DNA of 41,101 nucleotides. It comes from Candidatus Gastranaerophilales bacterium. Lineage in GTDB: Bacteria; Cyanobacteriota; Vampirovibrionia; Gastranaerophilales; Gastranaerophilaceae. Below the pieces are notes generated by a model. It was not told the origin of the DNA. It made no database searches and was given only the letters and a program-made list of their open reading frames with translations. The stretch is taken from the NCBI GenBank assembly GCA_944324865.1, contig CALUXW010000013.1, positions 1-41,101 of the forward strand, read 5' to 3'. Positions within the stretch are counted from its first letter, which is position 1. Each line of letters begins with the position of its first letter. Position numbers and translations under genes: made by a program. Positions 28,485 to 36,794 of this stretch are shown one piece after another.

Positions 28485-29399
28485 TTAAAAATTTATTAAA
28501 TTTTTAATTATATATAGTGGTCTATTTCTTGTTTCATCGTATATTCTGCTTATATATTGCCCTAAAATACCTAATGCAAGCAAATTTATTGAGCTTACAA
28601 AAGTAAGCGTAAAACAGATAACGTGTTCTTCTTCGTATTCTGTCAATAATCCTGTCAGTAAGATTATTATGGAAATAATAAATAATAAAATGCTTAAAAT
28701 AAAAATAAAACTGACAGGTTTGAATGAAAAAGAATATATTCCGTCAAAAGCAAGTTTCAACATTTTTGACAGCGGGTATTTTGTTTCTCCTGCAAAACGT
28801 TCATCTCTTACATATGGTATAGGGGCACTTTTAAAACCTGTCCATGGAATCATTCCTCTTATAAAACGATGTTTTTCACGCATTTTATTAAATGCTTCGC
28901 GCACATCTTTTGTTATAAGTCTAAAATCCCCGGTATCTGTTGGTATTTCAAGATTGCACATATATTTTAAAACTCTGTAAAATCCCCACGCACTTAGCTT
29001 TTTAAATACTGTTTCTTGTTTTCTTTTTAATCTTTTGCCGTATACTATGTCATATCCTTCAAGAGATTTTTGATACATATCATAAATAAGCTCCGGTGGA
29101 TCTTGTAAATCACCGTCAATTATTGCAATATAGTCACCTTTTGAGTAGTCAAGGCCTGCACTTAGTGCCATTTGGTGTCCAAAATTTCTTGAGAAATTAA
29201 TTATTTTAATATTTTTGTCCTTTTTTGCGTTTTCTTCTAAAATTTGCAAAGTTTTGTCTTTTGATCCATCGTTAACAAAAATATAGTTTAAATTTAATTT
29301 TCCCTTAAAAGTTTCTTTTAACTTTAAAAGCCTTTGTATTGTTTTATCTAAACAAGCTTCTTCATTATAAACAGGTACTATAATATCCAGTATTTTCAT
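28485..29399 (-). CDS. GT2 family membrane glycosyltransferase (DPM1/GtrB-like)
   Basis: A 304-residue glycosyltransferase that probably transfers a sugar from a nucleotide donor to a polyprenyl phosphate. The GT-A domain opens with IVPVYNEEACLDKTI, has NDGSKDKT, the DxD-type IDGDLQDPPELI, and TGDFRLI. Two C-terminal hydrophobic helices (about 225-285) anchor it, as in ArnC, GtrB and bacterial dolichol-phosphate-mannose-synthase-like enzymes. GGAGA precedes the ATG. It lies 30 bases downstream of the ThDP decarboxylase on the same strand and may share its transcript. The donor sugar is unknown. Confidence 0.9.
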   Translation of the reverse strand: MKILDIIVPVYNEEACLDKTIQRLLKLKETFKGKLNLNYIFVNDGSKDKTLQILEENAKKDKNIKIINFSRNFGHQMALSAGLDYSKGDYIAIIDGDLQDPPELIYDMYQKSLEGYDIVYGKRLKRKQETVFKKLSAWGFYRVLKYMCNLEIPTDTGDFRLITKDVREAFNKMREKHRFIRGMIPWTGFKSAPIPYVRDERFAGETKYPLSKMLKLAFDGIYSFSFKPVSFIFILSILLFIISIIILLTGLLTEYEEEHVICFTLTFVSSINLLALGILGQYISRIYDETRNRPLYIIKNLINF

Positions 29400-29428
29400 A
29401 TAATTCTCCGCAGTTTATTACAATTATA

Positions 29429-31075
29429 TCATAAAGAATATTTTTCAAATTTTGAACCTGCAATAGCTTTTTTTGCAAGTTCAGGCAGGTCGAACATATC
29501 AAATTTTAACTCAATGTAGCACATTTTATCTTTTTGTTCTTTTTTAATAATTTCAAATACCTCATCTAATTCATTGCAAGTTTCTATACATGCACTATAT
29601 ACATTCTCTCCAAAGACTAAGGGTAATTTTGAATAATTCCATTTTGCAATTTCATTATATTTATCTTTTGGATTATCACATAAAATTCTTTCTATTGTGT
29701 AGCCATCGTTATTTATTACAAAAATTATAGGTTTCAGGTTATTTCTCATAATTGTACTTATTTCTACTGCACTTAGTTGATGAGAACCTTCGCCTGTTAC
29801 AAGAATTGTTCTTGCATTCTTTAGGGCCATGCTTATACCAAGAGTTGCACCTGTTGCCCATCCGATTGAACCCCATAGTACTTGATTGTTTACACTTACA
29901 TTCTTTTTAATTTTTAATTTTGCAAGTGCTAAGTTAACAATACCTGTTTCAACAACAAGGCTGTCTCCCTCTTGAATGAAATCTTGTAATTTACTATAAA
30001 AATATTCCATATTTACTTTCTCTTTTTTATCTATTTTTTTGTAAATATAGTCATATTCAATTTTTTTATAATCTTTTTTTGTAATTTTTTTGCTAAGTTC
30101 GTACAAAAAATCTTTCATAAGAACATTTTTATAGATTGTATTTTTAACAATGCAATAATTACCTTGAATATTTATGTAATCGTTTGGGTTGAATTTTAAA
30201 TCAAAACCTTGAGTATTAATATCCGAAATTACAGTTCCTATAAAAATTGGGCAGTCGGAGTTGTTAATATTATCGTATGCTTTAGGATTACCGAATTTTC
30301 CGACATAGGTGCCCAAATAGTTTAAAAATTCATCGTTATCAATTAGATCTTTACCCATTAAAAGGGTTGCAACAGGATAATTTGATTTTGTTAAAAATCG
30401 ATGCAATTCTTTTGTTGCATTGAATCTTTTAACCATTACATCAGCAAGAACAAAAGGTTGTTTGGCATTGTTTATTATCTTGAGGGTTTCTTTTAAAGCT
30501 AAGTTCAAGTTATTTTTATCACTTTTTTGTTCAATTTTTTTAAAATTGTCGTCAATTATTAAGTTGCAAACATCCATTGGTATGGCTATGTAAACCGGTT
30601 TTTTTTCTTTTATCAATACATTTAGAGCTTTGTCTATTTCTTCTTTTGCATTGTCTTTTGTTAAAAATACTGCAGTTTCAACTACATTTGAATAAGCATT
30701 TATAAAAGCTTTGTAGTTTGGTGTGTTTAAATTGTGGTGTATTAATGCATTGCTTTTAATAAATTTAGAATCAGGCAAACCGGTTATTTTAACAACCGGT
30801 ACAGATTCACTCATCGAGCCGGCAACTGCGTTCATTGCGCTTAATTCTCCAACTCCGTATGTAGTTACAATTGCACCTACTCCTCTTATCCTTGCATACC
30901 CATCTGCAGCATATCCTGCGTTAAGTTCATTTGTGCAACCTATCCATTTTGTTTTAGGATTGTTTTCAATTGATTTTAAAATATTAAAATTATAATCTCC
31001 CGGCAGTCCAAAAAATTCATTAACTCCAAGTTTTTGTAAACGAAATACAAGGTAGTCTGAAACGCTTATACCCAT
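29429..31075 (-). CDS. Pyruvate/indolepyruvate decarboxylase-like ThDP enzyme
   Basis: Thiamine-diphosphate 2-oxoacid decarboxylase of 548 residues, full length. The catalytic Glu50 (CTNELNAGYAADGYAR), the family's His-His pair (His113-His114 in LIHHNLN) and TYGVGELSAMNA are present. The ThDP motif is GEGSHQ ... NNDGYTIER, with Glu in place of the usual first Asp. These mark the pyruvate / indolepyruvate / phenylpyruvate decarboxylase group rather than acetolactate synthase. The product would be an aldehyde for ethanol-type fermentation or aromatic catabolism. AAGGAG lies before the ATG and TATAAT (31107-31112) about 30 bases upstream. No alcohol dehydrogenase is adjacent. Confidence 0.88.
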   Translation of the reverse strand: MGISVSDYLVFRLQKLGVNEFFGLPGDYNFNILKSIENNPKTKWIGCTNELNAGYAADGYARIRGVGAIVTTYGVGELSAMNAVAGSMSESVPVVKITGLPDSKFIKSNALIHHNLNTPNYKAFINAYSNVVETAVFLTKDNAKEEIDKALNVLIKEKKPVYIAIPMDVCNLIIDDNFKKIEQKSDKNNLNLALKETLKIINNAKQPFVLADVMVKRFNATKELHRFLTKSNYPVATLLMGKDLIDNDEFLNYLGTYVGKFGNPKAYDNINNSDCPIFIGTVISDINTQGFDLKFNPNDYINIQGNYCIVKNTIYKNVLMKDFLYELSKKITKKDYKKIEYDYIYKKIDKKEKVNMEYFYSKLQDFIQEGDSLVVETGIVNLALAKLKIKKNVSVNNQVLWGSIGWATGATLGISMALKNARTILVTGEGSHQLSAVEISTIMRNNLKPIIFVINNDGYTIERILCDNPKDKYNEIAKWNYSKLPLVFGENVYSACIETCNELDEVFEIIKKEQKDKMCYIELKFDMFDLPELAKKAIAGSKFEKYSL

Positions 31076-31106
31076 TGTTAATGCTCCTTATTGTAATTTA
31101 TTTTGT

Positions 31107-31112
31107 ATTATA
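31107..31112 (-). promoter_or_regulatory. -10 element for the ThDP decarboxylase
   Basis: TATAAT on the minus strand, leaving a leader of about 25 bases with an AAGGAG Shine-Dalgarno. It is an ordinary start, in contrast with the divergent MFS gene. Confidence 0.5.
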
Positions 31113-31177
31113 ACGAATTTATTTATGTGTGCATATACATAATGATATAAAGATTTTTATAGAACAGGGTATTTTTG

Positions 31178-31186
31178 TGTTAAGTT
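31178..31186 (+). promoter_or_regulatory. Extended -10 element of the MFS gene, 6 nt before ATG
   Basis: TGT directly followed by TAAGTT (31181-31186), 6 bases, then ATG; no Shine-Dalgarno. Confidence 0.5.
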
Positions 31187-31192
31187 ATTTGT

Positions 31193-32602
31193 ATGAAGCT
31201 TAATAACGTTAAATGGGCAATATTTACAATAATTGCAACGGGTAATTTTTTGGGAATGCTTGATTCTACTATTGTAAATCTTGCACTATACCCTATGGCA
31301 CGTGATTTGGGAGTTACCATTTCGCAGGTTCAATGGGTAATAATTGCTTATACTTTAGTCTTAACAGTTTTTTTGCCTTTTTGGGGTAAAATTGGTGATA
31401 TTGTACCCAAGAATAAACTCTATGCGGGCGGGTTTACTTTATTTGCAGCGGGTTCTTTTTTAAACTGTTTTGCTCAAAATTTACCTGTGCTTTTGGTGTT
31501 TCGTTGCATAGAGGCACTTGGTGCATCGATTATAATATCTAATGCCTCATCTGTTATTGCCTCTTTATTCAAGGGTAGAGACAGGGGTAAGGCCTTAGGA
31601 TTAAATGGATGCCTTGTAGCAATCGGAGGATTATTGGGACCTTCATTAGGTGGTATTTTAATGCAAATTTTTAATTGGCATGCAATATTTTTGCCGGCAG
31701 TGCCAATAGCGATTTTTGGTATTTTTTATTCTTATAAAATGGTACCTTCTATAATTGTCCAAAAGGAAAAATTAAAATTTGATTATCCAGGTTTTATTTA
31801 CTTTACGATAAGCCTTTTTGCACTTTTGCTTGCAATTTCTGAAGGATATCACTGGGGTTGGAGTTCTATAAAAATTCTTGCACTGGGTGTTATATGTCTC
31901 GGTTTTGGTTTTCTTTTTTATTACAGAGATCATCGTATAAGTTATCCAATGATTAATTTTAATCTTTTTGCGATAAAACCTTTTACCTTTGGAAATCTTG
32001 CCGTTATGACTTCTTATATGGCAATGTTTACCAATACTATTCTTTTGCCCTTTTATTTGCAGGATATTTTAAAATTTAAACCTTTTATAACCGCATTAAT
32101 TATTTTGCCATATTCATTGGTATTGATGATAACGGCTCCATTAAGTGGTTCTGCGGCAGGAAAATATGGCAGCAGGTATTTAACTTTGGCAGGGCCTATT
32201 GTGACTTTTGTCGCATTATCTTTGTTTATACTTTTTGATGAGCAAACACCTGTCTTTTTTATTATGCTTTTGTCGGGTTTTATGGGTCTTGGAAATGGTT
32301 TATTCCAATCACCTTCAAATACGGCAATTATTTCCAGTGTAAGTAAGGATCAGCTTGGCATTGCAAGCGGAATTTTGGCATTGTCCAGAAATATGGGAAA
32401 TATTTTAGGAGTTGCAATTACTATTACATTATTTGCAAGCTTTAGAGATATTTTTGAAAATTTGGGTCTTTCTTATAATATTTCATTTTTAAAAGCATAC
32501 AGATATACTATGGTATGCGGCATGTTTTTTGCATTTTTATGTGTTATGCTTTCTTTCTTTGCATACAGAGATAATAACGTGGTTGTCAAGAGTAAAAAAT
32601 AA
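31193..32602 (+). CDS. DHA2-type MFS transporter (EmrB/QacA-like)
   Basis: Inner-membrane proton-driven exporter of 469 residues with about 14 hydrophobic helices. The first helix has LGMLDSTIVNLALYPMARDL, the DHA2 signature with the intramembrane Asp. Motif A is FWGKIGD, and motif C-like GCLVAIGGLLGPSLGG follows, as in drug:proton antiporters. No membrane-fusion partner (EmrA) is adjacent. It is divergent from the ThDP decarboxylase and could export one of its products, but that is only a guess. The promoter predicts a leaderless mRNA. Confidence 0.92.
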   Translation: MKLNNVKWAIFTIIATGNFLGMLDSTIVNLALYPMARDLGVTISQVQWVIIAYTLVLTVFLPFWGKIGDIVPKNKLYAGGFTLFAAGSFLNCFAQNLPVLLVFRCIEALGASIIISNASSVIASLFKGRDRGKALGLNGCLVAIGGLLGPSLGGILMQIFNWHAIFLPAVPIAIFGIFYSYKMVPSIIVQKEKLKFDYPGFIYFTISLFALLLAISEGYHWGWSSIKILALGVICLGFGFLFYYRDHRISYPMINFNLFAIKPFTFGNLAVMTSYMAMFTNTILLPFYLQDILKFKPFITALIILPYSLVLMITAPLSGSAAGKYGSRYLTLAGPIVTFVALSLFILFDEQTPVFFIMLLSGFMGLGNGLFQSPSNTAIISSVSKDQLGIASGILALSRNMGNILGVAITITLFASFRDIFENLGLSYNISFLKAYRYTMVCGMFFAFLCVMLSFFAYRDNNVVVKSKK

Positions 32603-32662
32603 TTTTTACAAAATTATACAAGTTATTTACTTTGTTTATAATTTGACGCAAAATATTTTCAA

Positions 32663-32887
32663 ATGGGTAAAGCAAAAAAACGTATTTTACATAAGACAAA
32701 TTCTTCATTATACATGACACGTGAAGGTGCATTAAACGAAGTATTCTCTATGATAAAAAAACCACAAAAGCATGCAAGAGTACAGGCTCTTGATTTAATT
32801 ACGCTTTTTGGTTTATCTGCAGAAGAATTATCTGAAGCAGGAGTGCCCTATGAAAACATAAAGGCACTCGAGTCATTGATTGATTAA
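32663..32887 (+). CDS. Small basic-start protein of unknown function (74 aa)
   Basis: A 74-residue soluble protein I do not recognise. It starts with a Lys/Arg-rich segment (MGKAKKRILHK) and continues with two or three predicted helices containing ARVQALDLITLFGLSAEELS, and an acidic end. The form resembles a small nucleic-acid-binding or adaptor protein, without proof. It lies 60 bases after the MFS gene, with CAAAAT 8 bases before the ATG and no Shine-Dalgarno. It is convergent with the glycine-zipper gene (9 bases between stops). Confidence 0.65.
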   Translation: MGKAKKRILHKTNSSLYMTREGALNEVFSMIKKPQKHARVQALDLITLFGLSAEELSEAGVPYENIKALESLID

Positions 32888-32896
32888 TTTTTAAAT

Positions 32897-34261
32897 TTAA
32901 GCGATTGCTTCTTCTACAAAACCATAATTGTTTGCATTTTCATTAAGAGCATCGTAGTCAATTTGAACAAGTGCATCCTCTGGAACGCTATAATCATAAG
33001 AACCGTCAGGGTTTGTTGCAATCCAATTGTTTGTTAGAGAACCGAATGAAGTTGAGTCGTTATCGTCTGTTGTGCTGATTGAAGTTGTGTCAATGTACTC
33101 AAGCATTTTTTGACTGTCTTCACTTAGCTGACCATCTTGCATGTCAAGTTGAATATTTTGAATTACTGCATTTTGAAGTTCTTGCATGCTTGTTGAATCG
33201 TTTGCTATTAATTCTGCTTGTTGCTGTGCTTGCTCTTCTTGAATTATCTCATTTTCAGACTTTCCTGTTATTTTTTTGGCTATGCCAGAGAATAGACTTG
33301 AACCTAAAAGGCCTCCTAAAATTCCGCCAATAGCTCCGCCAATTACTGTTCCTGCTCCAGGGAATATAGAACCTACTGCTGCACCTGCTGCAGCGCCTGC
33401 TTTTGCACCTACTGCCCAACCGCCTACTGATGCTGCAACTTGTGCACCTGATTTGCCGATTTGTTTAACCCCTGATTCTACACCACCATTTTTAAATGCA
33501 GGAATAATTTCACTAAATATTTGCATAGTTCCTTCGATTGCAAGGTCAAATATCATTCCGCCTTTTTTGGCGATTTTTAAAAAGTCACTACCTTTTGAAA
33601 GAATTTTACTGCCTAATTCTGTTGATTTTATTGCATTGTATATTTTTGAACCTGTTGCCTTGTTTTTGAGCCATTTAAACGGGGTTGAAACAACATTTGC
33701 TATTTTTGAAATTATACCTGTTTTTGAGCTTTCTTTTGCTGCATTAATTGCGTTATCTGCATTTATTAAAAGATCGTCGCTTATTTTGCTACCTTCTTTT
33801 GTTGCAGACTCGAGTGCTTCTTGCAAAAGTTGTTTTTGTTTCAGAAGTTCGCTTGTGCTTTTGTTTGCGCTGTTTGCCGAAACAATAGCTTCATTTAAGT
33901 CATTCAATGTTTGGTAAGCATCAGCATTTTTAAATGCATTTGCGATTGAAGAAGTTGTAGTAGTACCATTTTTGATTCCTGTGTATGCATTTTGTATACC
34001 ATTAGCAAAAGTTGATGGTATATTTTGGATTTTTTTCAATATTCCTGTTTTTGTTATTTCACTTCCGTTTGCAATGAGCTGAGATTTATTGTAATTTCCG
34101 CTTGTCCCAAGAATTGTAGGGATTCCAATTATTGGAGCAAAAGTCAAAGAACCTGCTAAATCATCCACGAGATTATCTTTGTGTTCTACAACTGCACAGT
34201 GTTGTAAATACTTCATTGCATCGGTAACAAATGCGCTGTTATAACTAACCTGATTAACCAT
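32897..34261 (-). CDS. Glycine-zipper protein of unknown function
   Basis: A 454-residue protein with no signal peptide. Residues 1-60 hold a moderately hydrophobic stretch (FAPIIGIPTILG). A helical Ala/Ser/Lys/Asn-rich middle follows (about 75-240), with coiled-coil potential. A strong glycine zipper runs through roughly residues 270-330 (GAKAGAAAGAAVGSIFPG, then TVIGGAIGGILGGLLGSS), able to form a membrane hairpin. The C-terminus is acidic and rich in Asp, Ser, Thr and Gln. Glycine zippers of this sort occur in surface lipoproteins, pore-forming toxins and secreted proteins; none can be singled out. AGGAAAG precedes the ATG. It is a single-gene unit on its strand. Confidence 0.78.
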   Translation of the reverse strand: MVNQVSYNSAFVTDAMKYLQHCAVVEHKDNLVDDLAGSLTFAPIIGIPTILGTSGNYNKSQLIANGSEITKTGILKKIQNIPSTFANGIQNAYTGIKNGTTTTSSIANAFKNADAYQTLNDLNEAIVSANSANKSTSELLKQKQLLQEALESATKEGSKISDDLLINADNAINAAKESSKTGIISKIANVVSTPFKWLKNKATGSKIYNAIKSTELGSKILSKGSDFLKIAKKGGMIFDLAIEGTMQIFSEIIPAFKNGGVESGVKQIGKSGAQVAASVGGWAVGAKAGAAAGAAVGSIFPGAGTVIGGAIGGILGGLLGSSLFSGIAKKITGKSENEIIQEEQAQQQAELIANDSTSMQELQNAVIQNIQLDMQDGQLSEDSQKMLEYIDTTSISTTDDNDSTSFGSLTNNWIATNPDGSYDYSVPEDALVQIDYDALNENANNYGFVEEAIA

Positions 34262-34352
34262 AAAATAACTTTCCTATAAACTTCCTTATATTAATAAAGT
34301 TATTTTATGACGAGTATTTTACTTATTGTAAAGAAATATTAACAAAAATATG

Positions 34353-34361
34353 TGTTAAAAT
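34353..34361 (+). promoter_or_regulatory. Extended -10 element of mrnC, 6 nt before ATG
   Basis: TGT directly followed by TAAAAT (34356-34361), 6 bases (AACCTT), then ATG at 34368. It supports that ATG over the second one at 34374. Confidence 0.6.
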
Positions 34362-34367
34362 AACCTT

Positions 34368-34733
34368 ATGGTTATGTTTGATATTAAACAATGCGCATAT
34401 ATAGGTGATGCTGTTTGGGAGCTTTTTGTAAGAGAATTATGTATAAATAAGCAAAAAAGTCAAAAAGCCATGCATAATTTTAGTGTAAAATATGTTAATG
34501 CAGCCTTTCAGGCAAAGTTACTAAGCGAAATTATACCGTTTTTAACCGAAGAAGAGAGCGAAATAGTGCGTCGTGGCAGAAATTTAAAAATTTCAATAGG
34601 GAAAAAAAGCAACCCGCAAGTACATTCTTTTGCCAGTGCTTTTGAGGTTCTTGTCGGTTATTTTTATTTAAATGACAAACAAAGACTTTCGGAATTTTTT
34701 GAAATTGTTAAAAAATACTTAAACTACCAATAA
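34368..34733 (+). CDS. mrnC: Mini-ribonuclease III
   Basis: A dimeric RNase III catalytic domain without a dsRNA-binding domain, 121 residues; in Bacillus it matures 23S rRNA. The catalytic patch is seen as AYIGDAVWELFVRE, then RRGRN near the middle, and SFASAFEVLVGYFYL with the second acidic site. Size and motifs match Mini-III rather than full RNase III. Two in-frame ATGs exist; the first was chosen because an extended -10 box ends 6 bases before it. The kinase gene follows 29 bases downstream with its own TATAAT. Confidence 0.92.
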   Translation: MVMFDIKQCAYIGDAVWELFVRELCINKQKSQKAMHNFSVKYVNAAFQAKLLSEIIPFLTEEESEIVRRGRNLKISIGKKSNPQVHSFASAFEVLVGYFYLNDKQRLSEFFEIVKKYLNYQ

Positions 34734-34750
34734 GTATTGAAAAATAAGGA

Positions 34751-34756
34751 TATAAT
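34751..34756 (+). promoter_or_regulatory. -10 element of the histidine kinase gene, 6 nt before ATG
   Basis: Consensus TATAAT, 6 bases (GAACTT), then ATG. AAGGA lies just upstream of the box, too far (12 bases from the ATG) to be a good Shine-Dalgarno. Confidence 0.6.
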
Positions 34757-34762
34757 GAACTT

Positions 34763-35488
34763 ATGAACAACATAAAAGAAGAATTTATTTCGACATTATC
34801 TCATGAAATAAGAACTCCGCTTACAAGTATTAAAGGATTTTCAAAAACAATGCTTGATAATTGGGATAGTTTAGATGATGAACAAAAAAAGAAATTTTTA
34901 AACATCATGGTTTGTCAGTCGCAAAGACTTATAAATCTTGTTGAAAATGTTTTAAATGTTTCAAAAATAGATTCCGGTGCAAATGATACAGTATTAACAA
35001 AAGTAGATGTTATTAATGCCATAAATTCAGCTATTGCAATGGTTAAAATGAACTACCCAGATATCGATTTTGAATTTAGCATTTATTCAAAAGAACCCGT
35101 ACTTGCAGATTTTAATAAATTTCAGCAAGTTTTGATAAATTTATTCGACAATGCTGCTAAATATACAAAAAATTCAAAGAAAGTTCAAATAAGTTTAAAA
35201 AATAATAAAAATAATGCAATTATAACTGTTAAAAATTTTGGAATTTCAATAGATGAAAAATATTTTAATGCAATTTTTGAAAAATTTTTCAGAATTGATA
35301 CTTATTTAAAAAGCACAGCGCAGGGAAGTGGTCTGGGACTTTATATAACGAAAAATCTCCTTGAATTAATGGGTGGAAGAATCGAAGTTAAAAGTGGAGA
35401 TAGTCCAAAATATTGCGAATTTACAATATATCTTCCTTTATATGAGGTAGAAAATGCTACAAAAAGTGCATTGAGGTTTCATAATTAA
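34763..35488 (+). CDS. Sensorless soluble histidine kinase
   Basis: A 241-residue protein consisting only of a HisKA dimerisation domain, with the phospho-accepting His14 in SHEIRTPL, and a HATPase_c domain. The N box (NLFDNAAKYT), F box (FEKFFRID) and G2 box (GSGLGLYITKNL) are present. The G1 box is altered: NFGIS replaces the usual DxGxG, so the adenine-binding Asp is Asn. There is no sensor, PAS or membrane segment, so input must come from a partner. The response regulator begins 9 bases downstream, forming an operon. Reduced or absent kinase activity is possible. Confidence 0.9.
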   Translation: MNNIKEEFISTLSHEIRTPLTSIKGFSKTMLDNWDSLDDEQKKKFLNIMVCQSQRLINLVENVLNVSKIDSGANDTVLTKVDVINAINSAIAMVKMNYPDIDFEFSIYSKEPVLADFNKFQQVLINLFDNAAKYTKNSKKVQISLKNNKNNAIITVKNFGISIDEKYFNAIFEKFFRIDTYLKSTAQGSGLGLYITKNLLELMGGRIEVKSGDSPKYCEFTIYLPLYEVENATKSALRFHN

Positions 35489-35497
35489 GGAGGAAAA

Positions 35498-36793
35498 ATG
35501 TACGCTGCAGCAGTTTTTATAATAAGCAAAAGAAAAGAACTTTCAATTAAATATAAAAAACTTATAGAAGCTCTGCAACAGGAGGTTTATGTTATTTCCT
35601 CTTTAAGTGAAGCATTGAGACAAATACAAAAGATTGAGCCTGAATTATTAATCGTTTCTGATACCATAGATGAAGATTTACCTGATTTTTGTGCAAAAAT
35701 GAGAGCTCTTACATTCAATGTACGTCCTGTTATAATTGCAGTTTCAAAATCATCAGAAATAGAAGATAAGTTAAAAATTTTAGATTCCGGGGCTGATGAT
35801 TTTATGGATGAAGCGATTTCTCCTAAAGAATTTAAAGCAAGAATTAAGGCTCATCTGCGTAGATATCTTGAAAATTCTTTTAACCCTGTTACTTTTTTTG
35901 CGCAAAAAAATCTTACGGTGCGTTCATTAAAAAAACTTTTGGCAAGTTCAAAATTTGCTACTGTTATGTTTGGTAAAATTTCAAATATTAATATTTATCG
36001 GGAAATATATGGCGAAATTGCATATCAAAAAGTGCTGCAAACTCTTGGCGCTATTGTAAATTCTGCTTTAAATGCACAAGATTTTGCCGGGCATCTTTTT
36101 GATGATGAATTTATAATAATTACAAATTTTCAAAAAGCGGAAAAAATAGCATCATTTTTAACTTTTGCTTTTGATAATGTTTTAAACCGATTTTACAGTG
36201 AGCGTGATTTTCAAAACAAGTTTACTCTTTTAAGTTCGGATGTAAAAGAAGAAGAACGTGAATCGCTTATGAGGCTTCAAATTTGCGCTATTGAATGTAC
36301 TGCGGAAAAATACAACAGTTATGAACAAGTTATAAACGAACTCTTTGGCCTTATTAAACTGTGTCAACAAGAAGAAAAGTCTTCTTATATTATTGACAGG
36401 CCTAAATTGTACGGTGAAGTTGAGCAAAAAAAAATAAGGGATAAGGTTTTGATAATGGAGCAAGATGATGCATTGGCACTGCTTTTAAAAACATTATGCA
36501 CTTTAAATCAGCTCCAGGCAAGAGTTTGCGGTGATTATAATGATTTTTTTGTAATTTACGAAGATTTTATGCCGGATGTTGTTTTAATTGACTATGGTAG
36601 TAAGGATTATAAAGAGGGGGTAGAAATTTTGCGTCGTCTTAAAAAAAATAAGTCCTGTGCACCAAAAGTTATTGTTTCATCTTGTATACATAACAAAAAA
36701 GAGATTTTGGCATCAGGCGCAGATTTTTATTTACCAAAGCCTTACGAGGCGGATGTTGTAATTAAAAAAATTAAAAAATTTCTTCTTAATTAA
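35498..36793 (+). CDS. Response regulator REC - degenerate GGDEF - REC
   Basis: A 431-residue cytoplasmic protein. The first REC-like domain (1-125) keeps an Asp at the phosphorylation position (Asp55) but lacks the N-terminal acidic pair, and Glu replaces the conserved Lys. Residues ~135-310 have the GGDEF fold pattern (NIYREIYGEIAYQKVLQTLG), but the signature is FDDEF (201-205) and the metal-binding Asp residues are missing, so no cyclic-di-GMP synthesis is expected. The C-terminal REC (about 318-431) looks functional, with Asp365 and Lys414 (LPKPY). GGAGG lies before the ATG. Partner kinase upstream; no DNA-binding domain. Confidence 0.85.
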   Translation: MYAAAVFIISKRKELSIKYKKLIEALQQEVYVISSLSEALRQIQKIEPELLIVSDTIDEDLPDFCAKMRALTFNVRPVIIAVSKSSEIEDKLKILDSGADDFMDEAISPKEFKARIKAHLRRYLENSFNPVTFFAQKNLTVRSLKKLLASSKFATVMFGKISNINIYREIYGEIAYQKVLQTLGAIVNSALNAQDFAGHLFDDEFIIITNFQKAEKIASFLTFAFDNVLNRFYSERDFQNKFTLLSSDVKEEERESLMRLQICAIECTAEKYNSYEQVINELFGLIKLCQQEEKSSYIIDRPKLYGEVEQKKIRDKVLIMEQDDALALLLKTLCTLNQLQARVCGDYNDFFVIYEDFMPDVVLIDYGSKDYKEGVEILRRLKKNKSCAPKVIVSSCIHNKKEILASGADFYLPKPYEADVVIKKIKKFLLN

Positions 36794-36794
36794 T

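Noticed and set aside
33276..33917. 213-residue plus-strand frame, Pro/Ala-rich, opposite the glycine-zipper gene
   Set aside because: It is the antisense reading of Gly/Ala codons in the zipper gene. No start signal and no recognisable domain.
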